Positions 35,772-44,771 of a stretch of 64,000 bases of DNA are shown one piece after another. Numbering within the stretch: position 1 is the first letter of the stretch; each line of letters opens with the position of its first letter. The stretch comes from Duganella aceris (GTDB lineage Bacteria > Pseudomonadota > Gammaproteobacteria > Burkholderiales > Burkholderiaceae_D), in the NCBI RefSeq assembly GCF_011090165.1, contig NZ_JAADJT010000015.1, positions 62,001 to 126,000 of the forward strand, given 5' to 3'. Under the pieces are notes generated by a model. The model saw only the letters and a program-made list of their open reading frames with translations. It was not told the DNA's origin and ran no database searches. The translations under genes were made by a program, and so were the position numbers.

Positions 35772-36793
35772 GCCTTCACCAGCAGCTTGCCGCGATGCTC
35801 GCCGGTGAACAGCGAGTTCAACGCCGACGGCAGTTGCGCGAAGCCGTCGATCACGGTTTCCTCGAACACGATCTCGCCCGCCCGCACCCACGGCGCGACG
35901 ATGCGGACCAATTCGTCCATGCGATGCAGGTAGTCGCGCGCCAGCATGCCCTGGATGGTGGCGCGCTGGTACAGCAGGTGATGCAACAGGCGCGGGCCCA
36001 GCTCCGGCGTCTCCAGCCCACCGCTGTACTGGCTGATCTGGCCGCAGATGACGATGCGCGCGCGGCGGTTAATCAGCGGAATCACCGCATCGGTGACCAT
36101 GCCGCCGACATTGTCGAAGTAGACGTCGACGCCGCCGGTCAGGCGCTTGATCTCGGCGCCGAGCGCATCGGCGTCGGCAAAGGCCTTGTAGTCGATGGCC
36201 CAGTCGGCGCCCAGCGTGTCGCGCAGCCAGTCGCACTTGGCCGGGCCGCCGGCGATGCCGAGCACGCGCGCGCCGTGGCGCTTGGCGAACTGCACCACCA
36301 GCGATCCGACCGCGCCGGCCGCGCCGGACACCACCACCACTTCGCCGGCGTGCGGCTTGCCGGATTCGGTCAGGCCGAACCAGGCGGTGCGGCCCGGCAT
36401 GCCAAGCACGCCCAGCGCGGTGGTGACCGGCGCCAGCGTTGGATCGATGCGCTTCAGGCCGCTTGTATGGACGCGGGCGTGGGTTTGCCAGCCGGTGTAG
36501 CTCTGCACCCAGTCGCCGATGGCGAAGCCGGCCGCGTTGGAGGCCAGCACCTGCGCCACCACCGCGCCCTGCTGCACCGTGTTGAGCGGATGGGCTTCGG
36601 CGTCGTAGGTCGGCTTGCTCGACTGGCCGATGCGCATGTACGGATCGACGCTGAACCAGCGGGAAGCGATCAGCACCTCGGCGTCACCCAGCGTGGTGTC
36701 AAGTTGTTGTGCGAGCAGCTCGTAGTGCCCGGCGGTGATCTGGCCCGACGGCTGGCGGCGGTAGATCCATTGTTGTTGGGTGATGGTCGTCAT
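35768..36793 (-). CDS. NADP-dependent oxidoreductase of the zinc-free MDR family (CurA/2-alkenal reductase-like)
   Basis: A 341-residue protein. The N-terminal GroES-like domain includes RWFSVDPYMRIGQS and lacks zinc-binding cysteines. The nucleotide-binding Rossmann motif is VVVSGAAGAVGSLVVQFAKRHGARVLGIAGGPAKC; DVYFDNVGGMVTDAVIPLINRRARIVICGQISQY is typical of 2-alkenal/curcumin reductases. It reduces alpha,beta-unsaturated carbonyls with NADPH. The ATG at 36793 (MTTITQQQWIYRRQPSG) is the usual start. Divergent from a LysR gene, coupled to the secreted protein downstream. Confidence 0.93.
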   Translation of the reverse strand: MTTITQQQWIYRRQPSGQITAGHYELLAQQLDTTLGDAEVLIASRWFSVDPYMRIGQSSKPTYDAEAHPLNTVQQGAVVAQVLASNAAGFAIGDWVQSYTGWQTHARVHTSGLKRIDPTLAPVTTALGVLGMPGRTAWFGLTESGKPHAGEVVVVSGAAGAVGSLVVQFAKRHGARVLGIAGGPAKCDWLRDTLGADWAIDYKAFADADALGAEIKRLTGGVDVYFDNVGGMVTDAVIPLINRRARIVICGQISQYSGGLETPELGPRLLHHLLYQRATIQGMLARDYLHRMDELVRIVAPWVRAGEIVFEETVIDGFAQLPSALNSLFTGEHRGKLLVKA

Positions 36794-36867
36794 AAGGTCG
36801 ATGGTAAGATGTTCGGCGTATCCGGTAAAGCAACTTAAATTCACTTTTCGTATCCCATCAGGACATC

Positions 36868-37797
36868 ATGAATCTCAGCGACCTGCGTATCTTCATCAGC
36901 GCCGCGCGCCGGCCCTCGCTGGGCGCGGCCGCGCTGGAAATGCATCTGACGCCGTCGGCGGTGTCGAAGGCGGTGCGGCGGCTGGAGGACAGCCTGGGCA
37001 AGCCGCTGTTCGACCGCAGCGGCAAGCAACTGGTGCTGAACGACAGCGGCCGCCTGCTGCTGTCGCGCGCGCGGGATTTGCTGGCGCTGGCCGACCAGGC
37101 CAGGGTCGACCTGATGGGCGAGCACGCCGCCATCGACAGCCGCATCGGCGGTCCGGCGATCCTGTTGTGGCGGCATGGCCAAATGCTGTCGCAGGCGCTG
37201 AGCGGCTACCCGGACGGCAGCCTGCGGATGCAGGCGATGTTCGAGGACGAGGCGCTGGCGGCGCTGGCGCGCGGCGACATCAACGCCGCCATCGTCACCA
37301 ACGACGTCATCGAGGGACGCGGCGAGCACTGGTCCGACGAATGGACCGCGACGCCGCTGGGCAGCGTCACCCTGCACCTGATGGCGGGCGCGCGTCACCC
37401 CCTGGTCGCGTCGCTGGCGCCGGCGCCGCTGCTTCGCGCCAGCACCAGCGAGGTGCTGGCGCACGACTTCGCCTGCCCGTCGCGCTCGATGTTCTGCGGC
37501 GTGCAGCGCGGTCCGCGTTCCGACGGCTGGCGCGACGACCAGCTGCCGCGCAAGATCCGCTACTGGACCGACGATCTGCAATTGCTGCTGACCCTGGTCA
37601 AGTCCGGCGCCGCGCTGGCCTACCTGCCGGACTTCGCGCTGGCCGACGCCGGGCTGCGCCGTATCCACGTCAGCGATTGCGCCTTCGAATGCGTGGAGCG
37701 GGTGACGCTGGTGTGGAACCACGTGCGCGCCGGCGCCTGGCAGCGCGAACTGGCGGCCGCGCTGGAGCGCGATACGCGCTTGCTTATGTCAGCGTAA
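36868..37797 (+). CDS. LysR family transcriptional regulator
   Basis: A 309-residue LysR protein: helix-turn-helix MNLSDLRIFISAARRPSLGAAALEMHLTPSAVSKAVRRLEDSLGKPLFDR, then an effector domain (ILLWRHGQMLSQAL, LVKSGAALAYLPDFALADAGLRRI). The divergent neighbour, an MDR-family oxidoreductase 74 bp away, is its likely target. The effector is unknown. Confidence 0.93.
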   Translation: MNLSDLRIFISAARRPSLGAAALEMHLTPSAVSKAVRRLEDSLGKPLFDRSGKQLVLNDSGRLLLSRARDLLALADQARVDLMGEHAAIDSRIGGPAILLWRHGQMLSQALSGYPDGSLRMQAMFEDEALAALARGDINAAIVTNDVIEGRGEHWSDEWTATPLGSVTLHLMAGARHPLVASLAPAPLLRASTSEVLAHDFACPSRSMFCGVQRGPRSDGWRDDQLPRKIRYWTDDLQLLLTLVKSGAALAYLPDFALADAGLRRIHVSDCAFECVERVTLVWNHVRAGAWQRELAAALERDTRLLMSA

Positions 37798-37817
37798 GCA
37801 ACTATATTGAAGACATC

Positions 37818-38300
37818 ATGACCGTCACCCTCAACACCGTCTCCTCCAGCCCGGCTTACCAGCCGTACGTGCCCAAGGTCTCCTCGGCGGCGGCGGGATC
37901 GCTGTCGTCCGAGGCGGTGAACCTGTCGGCGCAGTCGGCGGTCGTGGCGTCGCTGGGCGGCTCGGGCGGGACTTCGGTCTACACGCCGTCGGGTTTGCTT
38001 GACGCCCTGACCCAGGCCGGCACGTCGGCGGAGCCGGTCGCTGTGCCCGAAGAAGGCAGCAATGTCGACACCTCCGGCACCGCCCGGCTGGCGGCGGACC
38101 AGGCCATCGTCTCGACGCTGGCGGGCAGCGCCGTCGAGTCCGGTATCTACACGGGCGCCGGCACCGCGCAGGGCGCGTTGTCCGAGCAGGCCGCCGCCAA
38201 TTGGGCGGACCTGCTCAAAACGAATCCCAACCTGGCGAGCACGGTCATCGAAAATTCGTTCAACGCCGGGCTGGTCGGATCGTTGCAAGTCACGGCCTAG
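37818..38300 (+). CDS. Hypothetical protein with an internal repeat
   Basis: A 160-residue Ser/Ala/Gly-rich protein without signal peptide. Residues 41-64 (AVVASLGGSGGTSVYTPSG...) and 96-121 (AIVSTLAGSAVESGIYTGAG...) look like two copies of one unit, each ending in an Ala/Leu-rich helix. The C-terminus is Asn-rich (TNPNLASTVIENSFNAGLVGSL). The family is unknown. It starts 21 bases after the LysR stop and precedes a chemoreceptor gene by about 140 bp; no link is evident. Confidence 0.65.
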   Translation: MTVTLNTVSSSPAYQPYVPKVSSAAAGSLSSEAVNLSAQSAVVASLGGSGGTSVYTPSGLLDALTQAGTSAEPVAVPEEGSNVDTSGTARLAADQAIVSTLAGSAVESGIYTGAGTAQGALSEQAAANWADLLKTNPNLASTVIENSFNAGLVGSLQVTA

Positions 38301-38439
38301 TCACACGTCAGCAGTAAATTACTTGCTGTGATAAACTGATGATTCTTTAGGGTAACTTTATTTCTCCTACCCGAATCGCTGTTTCAATATCGGCAACACT
38401 TCTTTACTTCCAATATTGCCCTCACCGGCAATCTCGATC

Positions 38440-40002
38440 ATGAAAAATATGAAAATCGGCACGCGCCTTGCGGCGGGCTTTGGCTTGGTGTTGGCGTTGA
38501 TGACGCTGATGACGGCGATCGGCATCGGCCACCTGCAGACCGTGGCGGAGGCCACCCGCGACATGATGCAGCAACCGCTGGCCAAGGAACGCATGATCAG
38601 CGACTGGTATCGCCTGATCCACACCAGTGTGCGGCGCACGTCGGCGATCTCGAAGAGCACGGACCCATCGCTGGGACCGTTCTTCGCCGAAGACACCGCC
38701 GCCTCCACCGCCGAAGTGAACGGTTTGCAGAAGAAGGTCGAGCCCTTGCTGGAGACGGAACAGGAAAAGACGCTGTTCAAGGAAATGATGGCGAACCGCA
38801 AACGTTATATCGCCTCGCGCGACGGTATCGTGGCGCTGAAAAAAGAGGGCAAGCTGGAGGAAGCGGAAGCGCTGCTGAACAAGGCCTTCACGCCGGACGG
38901 CAAGGCGTATCTGGGTTCGTTGAGCAGCCTGCTGGAATTGCAGCGCAAGAGCATCGACGCCAACGCCGCCGAGATTGAAGCGGTGTACGAGCGCAGCCGC
39001 CAGTTCATGATCGTGTTCGGGCTGGCGGTGCTGGCGCTGGGCATCGTCTGCGCCTGGCGCCTGACGCGCGGCATCACGGTGCCGCTGGGCCAGGCGGTCG
39101 ACATCGCCATTGCGGTCGCCAACAAGGATTTGACCACCCACATCGAAGCGACCACGACGGATGAAACCGGCCGCCTGCTGCAAGCGCTGCAAAAGATGAA
39201 CGACGGCCTGATCGGCATCGTCACCGAAGTCCGCAACGGCACCGAAGGCATCTCCACCGCGTCGAGCCAGATCGCCGCCGGCAACCTGGACCTGTCGGCG
39301 CGCACCGAAGAGCAGGCGTCGAGCCTGGAGGAGACCGCCTCGTCGATGGAAGAGCTGACCTCGACCGTGAAGCAGAACGCCGACAACGCGCGCCAGGCCA
39401 ACCAGCTGGCGGTGACCGCGTCGGAAGTGGCCAAGCGCGGCGGCGGCGTGGTGTCGGAAGTGGTGGACACGATGGACGCGATCAACGCCTCGGCGCGCAA
39501 GATCGTCGACATCATCAGCGTGATCGACGGCATCGCGTTCCAGACCAACATCCTGGCGTTGAACGCGGCGGTGGAAGCGGCGCGCGCGGGCGAGCAGGGC
39601 CGAGGCTTCGCGGTGGTGGCCAGCGAAGTGCGCAACCTGGCGCAGCGCAGCGCCACGGCGGCCAAGGAGATCAAGACCTTGATCGACGACTCGCTGCAGA
39701 AAGTCGATGCCGGCAGCGCGCTGGTGACGCAGGCGGGCATGACGATGAGCGACGTGGTGGACAGCATCCAGCGCGTGACCGACATCATGGGCGAGATCAC
39801 CTCGGCCAGCCTGGAGCAGAGTTCCGGCATCGAGCAGGTCAACCAGGCGATCGGCCAGATGGACCAGGTGACGCAGCAGAACGCCGCGCTGGTGGAGGAA
39901 GCCGCCGCCGCCGCCGCCTCGCTGCACGACCAGGCCGACGCGCTGACGCAGGTGGTGGCGGTGTTCAAGCTGGCGGCCGCGCCGCGCCTGCGGCTGGGCT
40001 AA
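38440..40002 (+). CDS. Methyl-accepting chemotaxis protein
   Basis: A 520-residue chemoreceptor. TM1 (about 10-30), a helical periplasmic sensor with two Tar-like helix pairs (about 31-190), TM2 (about 191-210), HAMP (RGITVPLGQAVDIAIAVANKDL) and the signalling domain with the intact tip IDGIAFQTNILALNAAVEAA. It has no C-terminal CheR-binding pentapeptide. The ATG at 38440 is used; the one at 38449 (MKIGTRLAAG) is equally possible. The TAA stop is the left edge of a 94-bp palindrome shared with the convergent peptidase-permease gene. Confidence 0.95.
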   Translation: MKNMKIGTRLAAGFGLVLALMTLMTAIGIGHLQTVAEATRDMMQQPLAKERMISDWYRLIHTSVRRTSAISKSTDPSLGPFFAEDTAASTAEVNGLQKKVEPLLETEQEKTLFKEMMANRKRYIASRDGIVALKKEGKLEEAEALLNKAFTPDGKAYLGSLSSLLELQRKSIDANAAEIEAVYERSRQFMIVFGLAVLALGIVCAWRLTRGITVPLGQAVDIAIAVANKDLTTHIEATTTDETGRLLQALQKMNDGLIGIVTEVRNGTEGISTASSQIAAGNLDLSARTEEQASSLEETASSMEELTSTVKQNADNARQANQLAVTASEVAKRGGGVVSEVVDTMDAINASARKIVDIISVIDGIAFQTNILALNAAVEAARAGEQGRGFAVVASEVRNLAQRSATAAKEIKTLIDDSLQKVDAGSALVTQAGMTMSDVVDSIQRVTDIMGEITSASLEQSSGIEQVNQAIGQMDQVTQQNAALVEEAAAAAASLHDQADALTQVVAVFKLAAAPRLRLG

Positions 40003-40095
40003 AACCGGGGTCAGTTCCGGCATCGTGCCACGAGCTCTGCCGTAGCGTGCGCTACGGCAGAGCTCGTGGCACGATGCCGGAACTGACCCCGGTTT
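40002..40095. repeat. Dispersed palindromic element, copy 4 (46-bp arms, 2-base centre)
   Basis: Perfect 46-base arms around TG at 40048-40049. The outer ends read ACCGGGGTCAGTTCC; the centre is CCGTAGCG-TG-CGCTACGG. The last base of the chemoreceptor stop and the middle base of the convergent peptidase stop belong to the palindrome, so the whole intergenic region is the element. Confidence 0.95.
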
Positions 40096-43000
40096 ATTGC
40101 GCCTGCAGCTCGATGTTGACCATGTTGTCGTCGGGCTTGCGATCGATCAGCTTGTTGTCGGGGTCGATGCCGGCGCGCGCCGGGCGGGCGTTGACGATCA
40201 CCGTGTAGCGGTTCTCCTTGCGGTCGATCAGCTTGCGCTCGCGCAGCAGGCTGTTGCCGTCCTTGTCGTCGACCCCGATGTCGATCCAGTCCTTCAGCGC
40301 CGCATCCTTCTCTTCTCCCTGGTCGTTGGCCCGCACCTTGGCCGCGCTGACCACGAACGATACTTCGTACTTGCCGTCGCTGAGCTTGCGCGTCGTCGCC
40401 GATACCGCGTGGTTCTCATACAGTACGATCTGGTTGAACAGGTCGTCGATCAGGTAGGCCTGGTCGGCCGGCGTGATCTTGCGCAGCGCGTCGACCAGTA
40501 CGCTGACGCTCGGATACGGTCCGCTGCTGCGGCCATGCCGCGCCAGCATCTCCTTCAGCGCGGCGTTGACTTTCGCTTCGCCCAGGATGTCCTGCAACTG
40601 GTACATCGCCAGGCTGCCCTTGCGGTACTGGATGTAGTTCTGGTTTTCATTTTCCGCCAGCGGCAACTCCTTCTTGCGCTCCAGCGCGCGGCCCATCAGG
40701 TACTGGTCCAGGTCGTAGTGCAGGAAGCGCCGCATCTTGTTGGCGCCGAAACTCTGCTTCATCACCATCAACGCCGAATACTCGGCCAGCGTTTCGCTCA
40801 GCACGCTGCCGCCGCGCGTGTTGCCGGCCACCAGTTGATGCCCCCACCACTGGTGCGCCACTTCGTGCGCGGTGATGTAGAACGGATAGTCGAGATCCTT
40901 CGGACTCTTGTCGTTGACCTTGGCGATGAAGCCCACCGATTCCGAATACGGTATCGTGTTCGGATACGATTGCGCGAACGCGGCGTAGCGCGGGAATTCG
41001 ACGATGCGCACCAGTTTGTGCTGGTACGGTCCGAAGTTGCGGGTGTAGTAGTCCAGCGAGTCCTTGATGCCCTTGTCCATGCGGTCGAGGTTGTACTCGT
41101 GGCCGGGATGGTAGTACAGCTCGATGCCGACGTCCTGCCACCAGTCGCGCTTGACCAGATAGTGCGCCGACTGGAAGCCGTAGAAGTTCAGGATCGGTTG
41201 TTCCGCCTTGTAGTGGAAGTAGCGCCGTCCCTTGCCGACCCAGTCCTTGACCAGCGTGCCCGGCGCGATCGCGGTCTGGTCGGCGCTGGTGCTGACGGTG
41301 GCGTCGAAGCTGATCCAGTCGGCGTCGTTGCCGGCGATGTTGTTGGCGAGGCCGCCCGGGTCGTCGCGCGGCAGCATCCGTTCGCGCGGCGGCAGCGCGT
41401 GCTTCTTGCGGTCGCGCGCGTCGCTGAGTTCGACCTGCTGCTGGTAGCCGATGTGCGGCAGGTAGCTGTTGTTGAAGAAGGTGCCGTTGGCGATCACCGG
41501 CGTCTCCTGGCCCATGCCGAGTATGCCTTTCGGCACATAGCCGACCTCGAACTCCATCGCCAGCCGCTCGCCCGGCGCCAGCGGCTTGACCAGCTTGTAG
41601 CTGTAGAAGCCCAGCTCGCTATCCTTGAGGCCGGCACGCACTTCCTGGCTGAAGCGGGCGCCGTAGCGGGTCGCCGTGTTGTCCTGGTAGACCACGACGT
41701 CGCTGATCGGCTGCGCGGTTTTGTTTTGCAGCACGTAGCGGCCCTTGACCAGCAGGCTGCGCGTTTCCGGCATGATCGCCACGTCCAGCTTGACGTCGGT
41801 GATGCGCGCTTGCGGGATGGCGGCGTATTGCTTGTACTTGCGCTCGTAGTCGGCTTTTTCGCTGTCCTTGGCGTAGGCCGATTTGTACGGCGTGGCGATG
41901 TGGGTGTTGTAGAACAGCACGCCGCCGGCGCCGCCGAAGATCAGCAGCGCGAGCGCGATCGTGCCCAGCACCGGCAAGGTCAGCGCGTGACGCGCCAGTT
42001 GCAGGCGCTGGCGCCAGCCGTCGTTGGTGCCGCGCGACCAGAACAGCAGCGAGGCCACCACCAGCAACAGCGCGATGCCGCCCCAGTACGCTTCGAACCA
42101 GCGTTCTCGGGCGATGTAGTGGCCGTAGCCGTTCATCGCCGAGTAGATGAAGCTCGGCATGTTGCCGTAGATGAGCATCGGGTTGTCCAGCCCGACCGTG
42201 CCGGCGGTGACGCTGATGATGTAGTAGACGATCATCGCGAAGTAGGCGATGTAGCGCTGGTTGATCAGCACCTGCAGCGCGATCGCCAGCACCGCGAGCA
42301 GCGCGTAGCCGGGCAGTTGCAGCAGGAACAGGTGGTAGGCGTACAGCCCCGGCTCCAGCAGGAAATAGCCTTTGAAGACCTGGATCGCCATGCCGCACAA
42401 CATCACCACCGCCATCAGCAGCGCCTGCAGCCCGATCAGCGCGAACAGCTTGGCCAGCAGCGGCAGCCAGCTCGGGATCGGCAGCGCGTCCAGCATCTGC
42501 GCCATGCGCGCTTCGCGCTCGCGCCACACCAGCTCGCCCGCGTAGAAGGTGGTGATCACCATCATGAACAGCGCGAAGGTTTCGGACACCGATTCCAGCA
42601 CCAGGTAGGTGACCGGGTAGGTGGTGGTGCCGAACATCGAGCCCATGTCCAGCGCGCTGGCCAACATCATCAGCACGCCGGCCAGCACGATCACGAGGAA
42701 ATAAATATTTTTAGTGGTTTCGCGCAGGTTCAGCCAGCTCATCTTCAGCAGCAGCCAGCCCAGGCTGCGCGCCTGGAAGTCCGGCGCTTCCTGCGTGCTG
42801 GTCGAGGCGCTCGACAGGTGCAAGGGGATCTCGCCTTCGCCGCGGCTGGTGCTGCCGGCGCCGCTGTCGATGGTGGCAATGAAGTGGAAGCGCCAGTAGC
42901 CCAGCAGCAGCCCGGCCAGCGCGAACGACGACCACAGCACGCGGTTCAGCAGGTACACGTCCTCCAGCCACACCATGCGGCTGTTGCGCTCGATGATGGG

Positions 43001-43675
43001 CCAGTATTCGGTCAGGCGGATGACGGCGGTGGTGCCGAACGGGTCGATCAGCGCCGCCAGCGTCTTGTAGTCCAGGTCGCGCGCCAGGCCGGGGGCGACG
43101 ATGTAGCCGATCAGCATCACCACGCTGGAAATGTAGACCGGCAGCATGCGCCGCGTCAGCGCGGCGAGGATGAAGAACACCGCGCCGAAGATGAAGATGT
43201 TGGGCAGGATCACCGTCAGGTAGGGCATCAGGTAGGCCAGCGCGTCCGGCCGGCCCAGCCGCTCCGGTTCGATGCCGGGAATGAAGCTGCCCAGCCAGGC
43301 GCCCAGCAGGATGCTGGTGAAGATCACCGCCAACGTCAGGTAGGCGCCGAGGAAGCGGCCGAACATGTACTGGTGCTTCCTGATCGGCGCGCTGAAGAAG
43401 AAGTGCTGCATGTCGTACTCGAAGTCCTGCTGGATCGAGCGCCCCATCATGGCGGCCATGACGATCACGCCCAGCGAACCGAGGAAGCTGGTGGTGAACA
43501 TCAGCGAGCGCGGCGAGTCGATCAGCTGGCTGCCGAAGCTGACGCTGGCTTGCTTGAAGAAGCCGCCGGCCGCCATCATCCACAGCACCGACAGCGCCAG
43601 GAAGCCGGCGAAGTAGACCCAGGTCGACAGCAGCTTGAGGCGCTGGCGCGCTTCGAAGAGGGCGATGGCTAACAT
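40094..43675 (-). CDS. ABC-2 type permease fused to an M1-family metallopeptidase
   Basis: A 1193-residue membrane protein. Residues about 1-575 contain two ABC-2 permease-like sets of about six membrane segments each (MLAIALFEARQRLKLLSTWVYFAGF; NLRETTKNIYFLVIVLAGVLMML). One more membrane segment (about 575-600) leads to a roughly 590-residue M1 peptidase domain with HEVAHQWWGH (937-946), the third zinc ligand Glu961 in LSETLAEYSAL and a GAMEN-like ESVGFI. The peptidase is probably periplasmic. The upstream gene is its ABC ATPase. Such fusions are known in databases, but the substrate is unknown. Confidence 0.9.
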   Translation of the reverse strand: MLAIALFEARQRLKLLSTWVYFAGFLALSVLWMMAAGGFFKQASVSFGSQLIDSPRSLMFTTSFLGSLGVIVMAAMMGRSIQQDFEYDMQHFFFSAPIRKHQYMFGRFLGAYLTLAVIFTSILLGAWLGSFIPGIEPERLGRPDALAYLMPYLTVILPNIFIFGAVFFILAALTRRMLPVYISSVVMLIGYIVAPGLARDLDYKTLAALIDPFGTTAVIRLTEYWPIIERNSRMVWLEDVYLLNRVLWSSFALAGLLLGYWRFHFIATIDSGAGSTSRGEGEIPLHLSSASTSTQEAPDFQARSLGWLLLKMSWLNLRETTKNIYFLVIVLAGVLMMLASALDMGSMFGTTTYPVTYLVLESVSETFALFMMVITTFYAGELVWREREARMAQMLDALPIPSWLPLLAKLFALIGLQALLMAVVMLCGMAIQVFKGYFLLEPGLYAYHLFLLQLPGYALLAVLAIALQVLINQRYIAYFAMIVYYIISVTAGTVGLDNPMLIYGNMPSFIYSAMNGYGHYIARERWFEAYWGGIALLLVVASLLFWSRGTNDGWRQRLQLARHALTLPVLGTIALALLIFGGAGGVLFYNTHIATPYKSAYAKDSEKADYERKYKQYAAIPQARITDVKLDVAIMPETRSLLVKGRYVLQNKTAQPISDVVVYQDNTATRYGARFSQEVRAGLKDSELGFYSYKLVKPLAPGERLAMEFEVGYVPKGILGMGQETPVIANGTFFNNSYLPHIGYQQQVELSDARDRKKHALPPRERMLPRDDPGGLANNIAGNDADWISFDATVSTSADQTAIAPGTLVKDWVGKGRRYFHYKAEQPILNFYGFQSAHYLVKRDWWQDVGIELYYHPGHEYNLDRMDKGIKDSLDYYTRNFGPYQHKLVRIVEFPRYAAFAQSYPNTIPYSESVGFIAKVNDKSPKDLDYPFYITAHEVAHQWWGHQLVAGNTRGGSVLSETLAEYSALMVMKQSFGANKMRRFLHYDLDQYLMGRALERKKELPLAENENQNYIQYRKGSLAMYQLQDILGEAKVNAALKEMLARHGRSSGPYPSVSVLVDALRKITPADQAYLIDDLFNQIVLYENHAVSATTRKLSDGKYEVSFVVSAAKVRANDQGEEKDAALKDWIDIGVDDKDGNSLLRERKLIDRKENRYTVIVNARPARAGIDPDNKLIDRKPDDNMVNIELQAQ

Positions 43676-43684
43676 GGGGCCGCC

Positions 43685-44578
43685 TTAATCGCAGCTGGCC
43701 GCAGCGCTGTGGCGGCCGGCGATGGTGGCGAAGTAGACATCCTCCAGGTCACCGATGGCTTCCTCGAAGCCGTCGCCGGGATCGGTGTCGCTGTAGACGT
43801 GGATCAGCGTGCGGCCCGACAGCAGGCGCGACGAGATCACCGGATGGCGCAGCTGGAACGATTGCAGGTCGCGCTTGTCGATGAAGCGGGCCCAGATCTT
43901 GTCGCTGACCTCGTGGATTAGTTCCTGGGTCGGGCCGCACAGCAGCAGGTGGCCCTTGTTGATGATCGCCATGTTGGCGCACAGGTCGGCAACGTCGCTG
44001 ACGATGTGGGTCGACAGGATCACGGTCTTGTCTTCGCCGATGTCGGACAGCAGGTTGTGGAAGCGCACCCGTTCCTGCGGGTCGAGGCCGGCGGTCGGCT
44101 CGTCGACGATGATCAGTTTCGGGTCGCCGAGCAAGGCCTGGGCGATGCCGAAGCGCTGCCGCATACCGCCCGAGAAACCGCCGAGGCGCTGGTGGCGCAC
44201 GTCGAACAGATTGGTTTGCTGCAGCAGGCCGTCGACCACCTCGCGCCGGCGGTTGCGGTTGCTCAGTCCCTTGAGCACGGCGAAATGATCGAGTAGTTCG
44301 TAGGCGGTGACTTTGGGGTAGACGCCGAAGTCCTGCGGCAGGTAACCCAGCAGGCGACGCAGCTCGTCCTTTTCATCCAGCACGTCGAGGTCGCCGAAGA
44401 ACACCGAGCCGGAATCGCATTCCTGCAAGGTGGCCAGGGTGCGCATCAGCGTCGATTTGCCGGCGCCGTTGGGGCCGAGCAAGCCGAACATCCCGGTCGG
44501 GATGGTGAGCGAAATATTGTCCAGCGCCACGACGCCATTGCCGTACGTTTTAGACAAGTTGCTGATGCTTAATTCCAT
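43685..44578 (-). CDS. ABC transporter ATP-binding protein (partner of the peptidase-permease)
   Basis: A 297-residue ATPase. Walker A GLLGPNGAGKST, Q-loop LGYLPQDFGVYP, signature LGGFSGGMRQR, Walker B KLIIVDEPTAGLDP and the switch His in LSTHIVSD are all intact, followed by a C-terminal regulatory tail of about 75 residues. The ATG at 44578 has AGGAGT upstream; the longer frame lacks homology. It ends nine bases before the permease-peptidase start, which indicates one operon. Confidence 0.94.
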   Translation of the reverse strand: MELSISNLSKTYGNGVVALDNISLTIPTGMFGLLGPNGAGKSTLMRTLATLQECDSGSVFFGDLDVLDEKDELRRLLGYLPQDFGVYPKVTAYELLDHFAVLKGLSNRNRRREVVDGLLQQTNLFDVRHQRLGGFSGGMRQRFGIAQALLGDPKLIIVDEPTAGLDPQERVRFHNLLSDIGEDKTVILSTHIVSDVADLCANMAIINKGHLLLCGPTQELIHEVSDKIWARFIDKRDLQSFQLRHPVISSRLLSGRTLIHVYSDTDPGDGFEEAIGDLEDVYFATIAGRHSAAASCD

Positions 44579-44771
44579 GCTGACTCCTGAAGTTCTGCCG
44601 GTGCATGGGCGGCGTTTCCGCAAGGCCATACACTTTTCACATGATGGCATTGTATTGAATTTGCGCTATGGCTGGGGCGCCATTGCGATAGTCGGCGGAA
44701 ACAGCGCGCCAGACTGCGGAATCGGCGGAACAGGCCGTGGTGGAATGGTGGTGGTTGAATAGACAACTTGA

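Noticed and set aside
40097..43672. A 1191-codon open frame antisense to the permease-peptidase gene
   Set aside because: Arg/Gln/His/Val-rich shadow without recognisable domains, exactly mirroring the real gene.
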